NCBI GenBank assembly: GCA_949358305.1
Contig: OX442314.1
Coordinates: 38,165,211 to 38,229,210, forward strand
DNA length: 64,000 nt
From: Strigamia acuminata
Lineage: Eukaryota > Arthropoda > Chilopoda > Geophilomorpha > Linotaeniidae
Direction of reading: 5' to 3'
A model generated the notes under the pieces. It was not told the DNA's origin and searched no databases. It was given only the letters and a program-made list of their open reading frames with translations. This document shows positions 1 to 11,534 of the stretch, in pieces. Numbering within the stretch: position 1 is the stretch's first letter; each line of letters opens with the position of its first letter. The position numbers and the translations under genes were made by a program.

Positions 1-430
1 AGGTTGTGCAGGGGTTGTGCAGGGGTCGTGCAGGGGTCATGCAGGGGTTGTGCAGGGGTTGTGCAAGAGTTGTGCAGGGGTCATGCAGGGGTTGTGCAGG
101 GGTCGTCTAGGGGTCGTCCAGAGGTTGTGCAGGGGTTGCGCAGGGGTTGCGCAGGGGTGTCTAGGGGTCGTGCAGGGGTCGAGCAAGAGTCGTGCAGGAG
201 TGGTGTAAGAGTTGCGCAGGAGTTGTGCAAGGGTCGTCTAGGGGTTGTGCAAGGGTTGTCTAGGGGTCGTCCAGGGATCGTCTAGGGGTCGTCTAGAGGT
301 CGTTCAGGGGTCGTGCAGGGGTCGTGCAGGGGTTTTGCAGGGATCGTACAGGGGTCGTGCAGGGGTCATGCAGAGATTGTCCAGGGGTTGTGCAGGGGCC
401 GTGCAGGGGCCGTCCAGGGGTCGTCCAGGG
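1..430. repeat. GC-richer minisatellite, 11-12 bp unit
   Basis: Imperfect tandem copies of a unit like GTGCAGGGGTC/GTCTAGGGGTC run from the window edge to about 430. Open frames through it only translate the repeat (RGCAGVVQ-like) and are not genes. The array probably continues to the left of the window. Confidence 0.9.
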
Positions 431-449
431 GTTCTCTATCGTTTGGTTT

Positions 450-1255
450 TTGAAAGAAAAAAATCTGTGAGTAGGTTGTTGAGATATTTCAGTTTAAATC
501 TGTTGCACCAGATTCGAAAATTTAGTACATGCCTTTTTTGTGCCAAATTAAAATGGTTGCTGCTCGAATACTAAGAGGAGTTGAGACTTTTGCTGTTCAC
601 GGGTTGTTTATGAGAAAGTCCTCTATCTTTTCGTGTAAAAACCATTGAAATCCGTGATAAAAACAGGGATTGGTTCTATCTGTAGTTTGGGTGAATGTGA
701 ATGTGGTGCCAATTCAGCCTGGTAGATACAACTTCAATTTGTGCTTTGCCTATCTCAAAATTCAGATAATTTAAGTTAAAATTTTACTATTATCCATATT
801 TTTCAGGAATTTCTGTTTCTGTATTTTAGCCCACTTGGGGAATTGAACTGTGATTTGTAGTTTTTTACCGATGCAGAAAGCGAGAAAAAAAAACAGATTT
901 TATTTTTATTCATATTCTTTATTTTTGTAAAAAAAAAAGACAGTGACAGAAAGTATACAGTATAATACCTAGTTTATAAGTGGGAATGTACAGAGAAAAG
1001 AAAAAAGAAAAATTTTATATTTTAAAACTGAAAATCAGTCTTGTTTTATTACTCTATTTTCATTTATTTTTGCAACTGGCGTTATTTACCTGCACAAGAA
1101 CTAACGTATATTGTATTAGAGTGGATATAATCATCACTCACTGCGCTTTTTTTTTCTAAGTTTTGACAGCCAATAAGGATACTTCCAAAGTTTTCTAGAA
1201 ATAAGGGTAGAAAGATTAGTTGAAGATTTCGGCTCTCTTGCCCGGAAAATAACAG
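450..1255. other. AT-rich non-genic stretch
   Basis: AT-rich sequence with A runs. I see no coding frame with family features, no terminal repeats and no RNA gene. Confidence 0.5.
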
Positions 1256-1257
1256 AT

Positions 1258-1685
1258 TGTGAATGGTGGTGGGTCGTTACGTAGTCAGGGAAGAGCGGTT
1301 GCAACGAGTTGAGCAGATAGAATTCGACGTGCTGGGCTAGTTAAATCAAAACATAAATGCTCAGCGATCTTCATCGTGCGGCGTAAAAATCAGGAACTCA
1401 TAACCGATGTGTGATGTAGTGTCTGAAGAATTGCATCTGTCTATGGACATAAGCAGAAAAGGTTGAGACATTAACGATGTTAGGGTTAAGTCGTTAATTC
1501 GTGCCAAACACTCTCAATGGGTTTAAATGAATCAATCGTGTTTTAACATCTCAAAGGAAATTTTAATTGATTGTTTTGAAAATTAGATTAAATATTTACC
1601 AGGTATGTAGAACTTACACTTTCTAATTATGTGCACTAGATTTCAATACGAATTTCATACCCAAGGAGCGTTGGAATTCGGGTTG
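1258..1685 (-). repeat. Inverted copy of the 5' flank of GT49 copy C
   Basis: Read on the minus strand this matches the region upstream of GT49 gene C (about 53300-53740). Shared, in the same order, are a block around a conserved TATGAAATTCGTATTGAAAT, a block ending in a TTAACCCTAACATCGTTAAT-like motif, and a block with TTTTTACGTCGCACGA. Weaker matches exist upstream of GT49 A and B. No GT49 coding sequence follows it here, so it is either an orphan duplicated promoter or a fragment of a dispersed repeat that also sits upstream of the GT49 genes. Confidence 0.7.
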
Positions 1686-1930
1686 TTTAGTCGTTTTTCA
1701 CTTAGTCGACGAAAGGGCGCCGACTAAAGGGCGTTGACAAAGTAATTAAGTAAGTAAGTAATTAAGTACTAATCGTTTTCAGCTGCCATATTTTGACGGA
1801 TTCCCTAACAACTGCAGCTGATTCGATTTTGTCGCTATTCTCCGTCGTTTTTTGATTTTTCATTTCCGATTGATTCATTTGTTTCATTCCCGATGGAGAA
1901 TTAGAATTACCCAGCCGGAACCCGAGTTGT

Positions 1931-2359
1931 TTGTCCAGTTTGTACGGGAAGTTGTGCCACAACTGCGCGTTAACGCCTTGTGAAAACTGTTTAGGAGAAG
2001 GACACGTGGATCGTAATGAACCATTGGAACTCTGGTTTCGCCATTTTATGACGGTGCCTGGACGCCCGATTCCGGAGAGAAACCGAGTGGTAGGTTGGAT
2101 GAGAGTTTGCTCTCGTACCGAAAGACAGACGGCATCTACCCAACCGCCACAAACGGAATCGAATCCCACTTCCAAGTCGAGCACCGACGTTACAACGTCT
2201 GGCCGATTTTCGAAAAGAGTGGTTTTGCGCTCGAAACTCGCCGAATTTGCAACTAATAGTTCGCAAACGTCTCAAAAGTCGAGACTTTCGGGTACAGGAT
2301 TCAACGATTTTCCCGGGTTTTGGCACCATTTGAAGATTCGCAAAGTTGATTTTCATTAA
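1931..2359 (+). pseudogene. Relic of the retrotransposon ORF3-type zinc-binding protein
   Basis: The frame keeps a PCENC pair, then LELWFRHFMTVPGRPIP and a WMRVCSRTER block. These match, in order, the N-terminal region of the third ORF of the gypsy-class element at 25890-27149 (PCMNC, LEEWFVMFMTLPGQPIP, WMRVRSRAER). The first half of the zinc site (a CPVC-like pair near 1937-1950) lies in another frame with a stop further upstream, so the N-terminus is broken by a frameshift. The remaining C-terminus is Ser/Thr-rich and ends at a stop followed by AATAAA near 2413. No gag, pol or LTR is visible nearby. It is either a decayed copy of the element's ORF or a relic of a host gene from the same family. 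Confidence 0.6.
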
Positions 2360-2419
2360 TTTTGGGCAAAAACTGTGTATATTTACTGATTTTCTACCTT
2401 TCTGGATTCGAGCAATAAA

Positions 2420-4670
2420 AACATGTCATTTTGAAGTGAGAACAAGTTTATTTTACCTTTTTGGGGTTTACATATCAGATCACTATTCAAAGGAACAAAG
2501 GATAATATAGCATAATTTATGACACTTTTTGCCGACTTCCTGTTGCGCGTCATTCGTTATCGCTTAAAACTCCTGCTGAAAGTTGGCTTCTCAGCACGTC
2601 AACGTTCTCATTCCGCTTAAAATCGTTTGTCCCCGCTTATTACTAAAACGCCAGTTTTTACAAGTACCATTATTGTTGGTGTTATAAATTTCAAGTTTTT
2701 CTAAATAAAAGTTTTATTTCTATCCCCCAAAAAAATAATAAATCTAAAAAAAAAAAATATGTATTGACATACTGAAAAAATCAATAGGGATATTCCACAA
2801 GATAGTAATCAATTTCTATATTTATCCCACAATAATAAAAAATATCAAAATAGAAATAGACATTTTTTAAATTTGCAATGTTCGTGTGCACACACAACCT
2901 GCACATCAAAACGGAGATATCGAATCAGTAATTTGTAATAAAAATGTTTTATTAGTGATTTAAATCTGACAAGCCTCAGTTATTTTCAGTCTAATTACCA
3001 CTGTTGCGACACACATCACATAATGGCTGTTTTTAATGCTAACTTCCTTTTATGTGCCTTATTATCAGCCTTGGTTGCCTGGCAATGGGACTGTCAATCA
3101 TCGTCTCCCACTCCCAACCCCCTCTTTCTCGCTGGCAACACGCAGGGCAATCGTGTTCACTTTGAATTCATATCCATTTAACTTAACTATTCCCACAATT
3201 CTTCAAAAATCCTGCATTCATTTCCATGGCAACTGCAACTTAAATTCAACTTTTCTTTGCACACAACTGAAAGGAAAATGATGTTTCAGAGTAGAAAGCT
3301 AGAAAAACAATAATTGGATTTGTTTTCCACCTGTGCCCAGCAGGCAAAGCTGCTTAATGGGGCAGCTGATGTAAAAGAAAGAATTTTCTTCCAATTTATT
3401 TTTGCAAAAAAATATTTTAACAAATAAAAGTGAAGTTAAATCAAGCTGTGTCCTTTGTGCCAATGGTTTGCACCATGATTCATTCAATGATTTTTACATT
3501 AGCTCCAATAAAAAAGCGAAAACATAAAGGCTGTCAAACATCCAAGGTCTCTCGCTGCATGAAATAAATAAAGCATTAATCTGATGGTTATGGTCTTATG
3601 GAGCAATCAAAAAAGTGTTTTCAATAACAACTTGAATTAAAATAAGGAAATTATGTATTGTTTTTCTTTTTAACGACTAGTAACTTGAAAATAATTTATA
3701 ATGATGGATAATTATTATTATTTTGTCCTTTTCTGGGTTGACTTCTAAACGGCTTTGCTGAAACAGGTTGGCCAGCAGCCAGAATCATTGTATGATGCTA
3801 CAAGGTTGTCAGGCTGTTGAGTATTTTGTATATTTTTTACATTTCTTGCGTGGTTTTGGACTCTAAATGTCTATTGGCCTTCAGAATGTGTGCCAGTTGC
3901 AGTCTTGTCCAAACTTCAGACAAAATTCAATGTCTATTGTGTTAAATAAACAATTGCATATAATAAATTTTGATGCTACTTATATATTATATTGAAAAAA
4001 ATTTTTTTAAATATTAATATTTTATACTCCGTATCTGGTCTCGGCATCAAGATCTGTCGAAATCCGTCCACCAGCTTCAGACATGATTGATTAAGATTTT
4101 TATATTTTCAATTATTAATAGTTATAATACAATTATGATTTTTTTTAACCAACTGTGTTTCCGGCAAGACTTTTTTTTCTACTTTCATCCCCATACCAAA
4201 CCCCACTGATCCATTGAGATCTTGATATTTCCATTGGGCAGCCATCAGTTTCCAATGTTGTCAAAAAGAAAAAATAAATAAATAACTCACAGAATGTTTT
4301 TGAATTCTTTATACTTGATTGCAGTGATGTTACAGGCAAACAAAAAAATATTATTTTTTTTTCTTTTCACCCAACAAATTGCAAAAAGCATTAAGAAAAG
4401 TAACAAAATACAAAAAAGATTGACCATGTATTGTACAAGTGGCCAGTAAAAGGCCATGGAAAAAGAAATGGAAAACTGTTAACCGTATGTTAGACGATGC
4501 GAAAATGGACGTACGCACAAAATTCACTTCAATGTGACATACACCAATCACAAAAATTTCTTTTCTTTTTTTTTAAACAACAATCTCTTTGTTTTACATA
4601 TCAGTGTTTTCTAACCATCCAAATGCCACGTTATTGCTGAACTGCGTAAATCACTTGCGAAAAAATTTAA
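2420..4670. other. Intergenic, AT-rich
   Basis: Downstream flank of the POPDC gene. Short frames here show no domain, repeat or family motif that I can support. Confidence 0.5.
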
Positions 4671-4816
4671 TTAAAACCTTAATCGCTTCAAAGTACTTTT
4701 AAAGGACGAAACTTGAGGGACGTAGACTTGCGAATCGGAATCAGTTTCTAATGCCATCGGTTCGTAACCTTGATAGCGCATAAGACGAGACAGCAGCGAT
4801 TGAGACGTCACATTGC
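4671..4816 (-). CDS. Alternative 3'-terminal exon of the POPDC gene
   Basis: On the minus strand a polypyrimidine/CAG acceptor (TTTTCTCAACAG) is followed by 146 open bases that end in TAA. Joined to the phase-1 donor of the POPDC exon at 7136-7466 it continues in frame and gives a 48-codon tail beginning GNVTSQSLLSRL and ending LKRLRF. With this tail the coding length is 1203 bp (400 aa); with the proximal tail (6474-6658) it is 1242 bp (413 aa). Both are whole codon numbers. The two exons cannot be consecutive because the proximal one contains a stop, so I infer alternative terminal exons. It could instead belong to an unrelated downstream gene, but nothing else with a matching phase is visible. 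Confidence 0.5.
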
Positions 4817-5575
4817 CTGTTGAGAAAATGTAAAAACCACAATCAAAAGGTCAAATTAATCTGGCATACATTATACAATACAATACAATACAAATTAATG
4901 GCAAAAGCCGGTCTCAATTAAAATTCTTATTAGAAAATAATATAATTTTTCCCTCTTTTGTTCTCTCTACAATTTTACCTGACTATGATTCTCTTTGATA
5001 TCAATATTCAATACTATGGTAATAATTTTATTTTATTTAGATTTATTTTATTTAATTTTATTTTTATTTTCATCTGATATTAAATTGGAAAGAATTGTGA
5101 TTTAATTATGGAAGAGTTAATTTTGATGAATTTTTAGTAATTAATTTTGAAGTATTGAATAAGTATTGAGCTTCTATAGCTAATTAGGTTCCTGGAGGTT
5201 TGTGGAGCTAGGCCTTATGGTCTTGTTTGATTGCATGCCGCTTAATATAGCATTAAAGTGCAGTATATAAGTTTATATATTTTTTTTTAGTTAAAGGAGT
5301 TGTGCAGTGAAGCCATTTAATGAAATTGATGAAAAGCATTGAAGAGACTACCTGAAGTAGGGAAAAAGAGTGAATGGAATTTTTTTTTTTTTTGGAAAAA
5401 ATTTAATGTTTTAAAAGTTTCTTATTTATGGTATTAGAAATTCTTCAATGCACAATTCCTTTAATGGTATTTCACTTACGAAGAGAAATAGCAAAATATA
5501 AACAAATCTATACACACTATACTTGTAGGTTTCTTAATAAAATCACAAATGTCATCTAACAAAAAAAAAATCTTT

Positions 5576-6244
5576 AGGTGCGTTCAAAATTAAATGGATT
5601 TTGGAAATCCTGATTTCTTCGATGTTCAGAAATCAGAGTTCAACTTACAAGTCAGAATGACTTTAAATGTGCAATCCGGCAGTCGTGTACCGAAGAAATG
5701 CCGATTGTCGAAACTGAATTAACCAGTTTTATTTTATTTGTTTTCAATTTATATCATTTTAGGGTTTTTATTAGATAATTTCAGTGCTTTTAATTATATA
5801 AGTTTAGTGTTTTTTATCGAACCATATTTAAACATACCGTAACTAACCATTTAGGCCACGTTTTGTTTACATTTTGAGTTTGTGTGGTCTTTGCGTTTAG
5901 AGTGACCCCTCCTAATTTGAGGAGGAATTTGGTGTTCTGTTTTGTTTCCCCCTTCCTTGTATAAACAACTGTCACAACCACCCTAGTGGTGCCTCACACA
6001 TTGAAATAAAGTTAGAAACTGTAGTTTCACATTTTCAACAGACCAGTCAAGTTGTGTTTTTTTGTGTCTCTCCAAATTACATTTGATCACCATTAATCGA
6101 GGACTTAATTTCCCCATATTTCCCCATCCAAATCGGAAAGGTATAATTTAGTCAGAAATCATCACTTCCGGTCTTCAGAAAAATGAAGAAAACCAAAAAA
6201 ATCAGCGAAATCAAACAAATCCATTTAAAACTTTGAACGCACCT
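5576..6244. mobile_element. Non-autonomous TIR element in POPDC intron
   Basis: The ends are inverted: AGGTGCGTTCAAAATTAAAT on the left and the complement of AGGTGCGTTCAAAGTTTTAAAT on the right, continuing into a shared ATGGATTT. There is no coding capacity. A related left end starts near 13714. No target duplication could be fixed. It lies between the two alternative POPDC 3' exons. Confidence 0.65.
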
Positions 6245-6473
6245 TCCATTTTTTTCAAAATAATAAATAAATCTAACATCCCAAAGCACCAACCAAAACT
6301 AAATTGACCAACTATGATCACGATCCTGATACAATGAATGAAAAATATTAAAAAACGTGAATAAACAAAAAAATAAAAGCAGTGTGGTGCAGCGCGAGGA
6401 AATAGCGTGTCTGTCCATCATGATGCTAATCAACATGCCAAGTGTAACCGCATATGATTTTATTTTTATTTTT

Positions 6474-9400
6474 TTAAACGGGTGTCTCGAAAGCCACGTG
6501 CACTGTGTTTGGCAGTAGTTGGTCGTGAGCCATAGGACACATAGTGAAAGCCAGCTGAGGCTCATCGCCGTACGAGCCACCAGGAGCAGCCGACATCTGT
6601 CGACTCGGTCCGGGGTCGGACAGGTATGAATATCTGGACGTACGAGCTGGAGAGTAACCTAAAATAAAATAGACATGACTTCACTAGGAACTAAACGCAA
6701 CAAAAACTATGAAAAATAATAACAAGCGTGCCGAAATAAAAAAAATAAAAAAATAAATTAAGTGTGCAAAAATTAATTCAAAAAATAAATAAATAAATAA
6801 ATGGCGTGCTTGATTGATTGATTCATGCAGTTTGTGCCTTTTCTATGGGAATTTTTCATCAGTATAGAGACAAAGGTCTAATTGCATGCAGTGAAAACGT
6901 GAGAAATGAAGTAAAAAAAAAAGTAAAAAACGTGTTTCGTAAAACGTGCTTTAATAATAAGTGACAGAAGCCTTAATGTGAATCTTCCGGACGAGCTAGG
7001 TCGATCATTGATTTTTCTCAATTTCTCTGAATTTTGGGCCTGGCTTCAGAAATGTTTATCTCTACACTCAAAACTCCCATAGGAGAAATAATCAGCATAA
7101 ATCGTCGCGATTTACAGGAGCGTGTCGCGTTTTACCTAAACTGTCGGAGACGGTGTCGTTGGGCGCGGGCCACATCTGCGAGCGGAGCTGACCTCTCGAG
7201 CCCGTGTGCACCGCGTCCACGCTCAGGCTCCGCGACACCGGAGCCGTCCGCCAACTGCCTCCCCAGTCCTGGCTATTCCGTTTTCCTCGACGCGTCACCG
7301 CCATCGGGTTGAAGTTCTCGTTGAGCGAGTACAGTTTAAACGTGATGTCTTTGCCCACCAGGTTGTTGATGACTGCTTCCAGAAACGGGTGCGTTTTGAG
7401 CAGTTGCTGCAATCGACTGCGGGGCCAGCAAATGTAGAGCGAATCTTCTACTGCAGTTATGGTTACCTGTCAAGTATAGTTTATTTATTTATTTATTTAT
7501 TTTTTATTGGTTTTTTGGGTTGGATTTTTGGACCTGGAAGAGTACTTCAGTTGCTGCCTCCCATTCAGGTGAGTCGATGAAATGGTGGGGATGAATTAGA
7601 TGTAGAAGGTTATCTCCACATGTCACTTTTAATCTATGAAATATAGACAGCAATTTATCGACAATTTGGAATAAAATCAACACAAATTGTTGTCTTTAAG
7701 CTTATGTTAGGTGGGTAGATTTTTAGTGTCTGTAAACAAGGCAGTACAGTTTCTTTAGCTGCCCCTTAGCTTTCCTGCATGTCATTTATGGCTGATTAGA
7801 CAGTAAAATTTTTTTTTTAAATTTTAACATTGGGTATAGGTCTCTCTGTAGACCTGACATGTTGTTCTAATTTCAGACTAATTGTTTGTCATGTGTTTAT
7901 TGTTTGATTAAAAATTTTTAAATCCTCTTAACCATTTAAAGGATTTATCTTTTGCTGCCGTTTAGCTTTCCTGCACGTCATTTATAGCTAAATACACAAC
8001 AAAATTTTTTTTAAAAAAAATTTTACATCGGGTACAGGTCTATCTGTAGCCAGAACATGTTGTTCTAATTTCAGAATAATTATTTTTCATGTGTTTATTA
8101 TTTTTTTCATTTTCAATCCTCTTAACCATTGAAAAGATTTTTCATTAGCTGCCCCTAAGCTTCCCTACACAGCCCCAACTTTTTTCTATAGAAAAAAAAA
8201 TATTTTCTGAACAATTATCCCGTGCTCTTCACCCTTGTGATTGGAAATTTTCTTCTTCATCGAACAGTCTCCAAGTTAGGAGACGAATGCTCACAAAAAA
8301 AGACATTGCAAGGTGAGAAACCAAAGCCAGTATTTCACGTGATGTGGATCTTTTTCCAAGAACAAACTAAAATCCCCCGTCGGTGTTAATAATAGTGAAA
8401 CTTGTTTTGCTCCGTGTGTTGACGATTTCATTCCTCGAGCACCTTTTCCCAGCGGTGGTAAAGCCACTTCTGGCTCCTCGCCGCCCACACTTTCTCGTGT
8501 CCAGTGGTGCTAACTGAGAGCTCTGTTGTCTCCAACTAAGCTTGTAAATCCGTTTTTTCTGTTCATTTAGCTAGTGGTGCTAATGCCTCTATGGCTTTTT
8601 CTTGTATTGTGTTGAGTGCACGCCTCAGTTCTCAGATTTCCCTTGGTCCCATTTCATGAACTAATCTACTATACTTCCTCCAGCAATCCAATCACTATGG
8701 TACAAGTGACACACAGTGACATGCAAAAAGGGTCTGACAGAGGAATCCTATTAAACTCAATTCGGTCACTGCATTTCAGCAGTCTGGTAATAAATTGTAT
8801 GTGAATACATGTTGGTTTATTTATGTATATTTATAGATATACTCAAGTGTAAATTTGTGTATATATCTATAAATTTGTGTTTATATTTATCAATTTGTTT
8901 TTATATGTGTAATACATGTTTTTATATGTGTAATACATGTTTTTATATGTATAATACATGTTTTTATATGTTAATACATGTTTTTATATGTGTAATACAT
9001 GTTCTTATATGTGTAATACATGTTTTTATATGTGTAATACATGTTTTTATATGTGTAATACATGTTTATATCTGTGAAATTTGTAAATTAGTGAATATAT
9101 CTGTAAATTTGTAGATATATTTGTAAATTCTGGATATATCTGTAAATTTGTGGATATATCTGTAAATTTGTGGATATATCTGTAAATTTGTGGATATATC
9201 TGTAAATTTGCAGATGTGTGTGTAAATTTGTGGATATATTTGTAAATTTGTGTATATATCTGTAAATTTGTGTATATATCTGTAAATTTGATTTTATATC
9301 TGTAAATTTGATTTTATATCTGTAAATTTGATTTTATATCTGTAATACATGTTTACATCTGTGGATACATTTATAAATTTGTGGAAATATCTGTAAATTT

Positions 9401-10296
9401 GTGGATATATGTGTAAATGTGTGTATATATCTGCAATTTTGTAAAAATATGTGAAAATGTGAAAATTTGTGGAAATACGCGAAAAAGTGAAAATTTGTGG
9501 AAATATGTGAAAATCTGTAGATATGTATGTAAACAAGTACGTAAAGTATGTGTAAATCTGAGGATACATGCATAGATACACACACATTTATTACAAATAA
9601 AAAGAAATTTAAAAGTAAATAAAACTTGAGCTCGGATCGATCCAGTCTCAAAGAAGCAATTTATATTTACCTTCCTTTAAGTAAAATGGAAAGCCTTTGA
9701 TCAGCCCGCGTGACATCTTCCACTGCATAAGTGTTGCCTTCACTCAGAGTAAGCACCTTGGCGTCTCGCAACAGAGTGCTAAAATCTTTTTTCTCCATTT
9801 GCAGAGGTTCAAACAATTTGGTATAAAGTTCACGAAACTCGGGATGAATACGCGAGGGAAAATGTGTGTAAATCAAATACACGGTGTGTGACGTGTTTAT
9901 CACAACAAAGGCCACGAACCAGGCGAAAATGTCCGGAGCACAAACGAAAACACCTGCCCAGACGGTGGCCATCATGTAACCGCAACAGAGCGCCAGTCGG
10001 GTCAAAAGGGCGCTCAACTTGAACGTGTGCGGTACCAGAAATGCTGCTGCGTAACACAGATTGGCGGTTTGGAAGAGCGTGTGTTGTGCCTCGTGCCATT
10101 CGTCACAGGATTCTCTGCCGTCCGAGTCGCCGAACGCGTCCGTCGGCGCCGACTCCGATGTCGTCGATGCGTTTAGGCTTAAAACGTCGGAACTGTTGTC
10201 GTCTAGCAGCGTCCAGAAGGTGGACGAAGACGTGAACCAAGGATAGTTGGAGCTTCCGCTTTCTTCATCTCTACTCGAGTTCCCTAAAGAGTCCAT
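6474..10296 (-). CDS. Popeye domain-containing protein (POPDC family)
   Basis: POPDC proteins are three-pass membrane proteins whose cytosolic Popeye domain binds cAMP. Minus-strand exons: 10296-9671, 7633-7534, 7466-7136, 6658-6474; 1242 bp, 413 aa. The first exon has an acidic Ser-rich N-terminus, then the family signature (CDEWHEAQHTLFQTAN), hydrophobic segments at about residues 80-155, and LSILLKGR at its end. Exon 2 carries LKVTCGDN and FIDSPEWE; exon 3 carries VTITAVED, CWPRSRL and LVGKDITFKLYSLNE, all typical Popeye blocks. The protein ends ETPV, which resembles a PDZ ligand. The start is the first in-frame ATG after a likely 5'-UTR acceptor near 10327. Introns hold two minisatellites and a TIR element. 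I cannot say which POPDC paralogue this is. Confidence 0.9.
7634..9670. repeat. POPDC intron with two adjoining minisatellites
   Basis: About 8885-9075 holds tandem copies of a TTTTTATATGTGTAATACATG unit. About 9080-9415 holds copies of a GGATATATCTGTAAATTTGT unit with variants. Before them, around 7700-8180, two imperfect copies of a block containing TAGCT(T)TTCCTGCA(C/T)GTCATTTAT are visible. Frames through these arrays only translate the repeats. Confidence 0.8.
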
Positions 10297-10799
10297 TGGG
10301 TTTCTAAGTCAAAGCAGAAAAGTTCTGCAAATTAAAATAAAACATAAATCATCGACTGATTGATCAATCTTGTGCTAATTGGTGCTTGGCGCGTGTTAAT
10401 TGCGCTCTGGATTAGATGCTAATGGGGAAAATGGTGTCCTGAACTCGAGAAATCGAATTATCGACTATACCGGCTCGTGTTGCAATGATGAAACGCACAT
10501 TAACCCTTAATTATCTGTCAGAAGTGGTGGAAAGTAAAGCTTTACTCGAGTTTGATGCTCGTATTCAGGTTGCTTGGCTGTTTGTTTGTTTGTTGTGACC
10601 CATTTCCCATTTTGAACTGCAGCAAGCAGTGTAATTGCAACTCGGAAGGGGCGCGATCCCTTTTAGTTTCATCGCACACACTAGAATGCACACTTATGTC
10701 AGAGTAAAGTTTAGGTTCAATTCAATGTCAGCAGCGTATAAAAAAGAACAATAAATCATCAAAAGCTACAATGGCAGAAACCAAAATAAAAATACTGTT

Positions 10800-11195
10800 A
10801 ATTTTTCAAAAAGTAAATGTAAATGACCTTGAAAAACATTTTCCAAGGTCAAATTTTCCACTCATTCTATTTCTATTCTAACCATAATCCTTTACTACAT
10901 CTGTGGGTTGCTGAGCTTGCAAAGTCCTAACGAAGTTACCGATAACAAAGTTATCGCAACGATAACGCATGCAATACTGTCCAAGAGTCATTTCAGAACT
11001 CTATGAATTTAAATGACCTTTAAAATTATCTTCAAGGTCACATTTTCCACCCATTCTAGTCTATCTGTATTCATTCTGTTGTGACTTTACCAGATCTCTG
11101 TGTTGCTGCTCTTGCAAAGTCCTAACGAAGTTACCGGTAACGAAGTTAACGCAACGATAACGCATGCAACATTACACAGTTTGCGGCAGGTACTT
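10800..11195. repeat. Tandem duplication of about 200 bp
   Basis: Two diverged direct copies (about 10800-11000 and 11010-11195) share AAATGACCTT, TTTTCCAC, TTGCAAAGTCCTAACGAAG and CAACGATAACGCATGCAA in the same order. A third partial unit (TTTCAGAACTCAATGAATTT) resumes at about 11545 after the TIR element. Confidence 0.8.
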
Positions 11196-11534
11196 TTTCC
11201 TTACAATTATGACATTTTTTACACTGTATTTAGTGTACGGTAAAACTGGGTTGCGGCAGAAGTTTTAAGTTATAGTTATAAATTATAACTTTATAAAATT
11301 AGAGTTAACCTTATACATGTCACGTGATTACTAAAACTACCTAGTAATGTCTCATTCGCACAAAAAGAGAGAATTCCTGTTTTTAACTCTTTCAAGAGGT
11401 CAATGCTAATCCAGATTTTTAGTCAGTGATGTACAGTGTAAGCTCCGGTAGACTTATAAGTTTTCCCACTATACTTACAGCTTACAGGCTTAACGGGTGT
11501 TTTTATAAGGGAAAAGTACCTGCCACAAACTGTG
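11175..11534. mobile_element. 360-bp MITE with TA target duplication
   Basis: The ends are CACAGTTTGCGGCAGGTACT and the complement of CACAGTTTGTGGCAGGTACT, flanked by TA at 11173-11174 and 11535-11536. The neighbouring tandem copy at about 10975-11000 reads through the insertion point without it (GCAATACTG), acting as an empty site. No coding capacity. Confidence 0.8.

Noticed and set aside
4-574. Long frames rich in RGCAGVVQ
   Set aside because: They are translations of an 11-12 bp minisatellite; several frames are open at once and none has a family signal.
8809-9651. Cys/Tyr-rich and His/Phe-rich frames on both strands
   Set aside because: They translate adjoining 20-bp AT-rich minisatellites within a POPDC intron.
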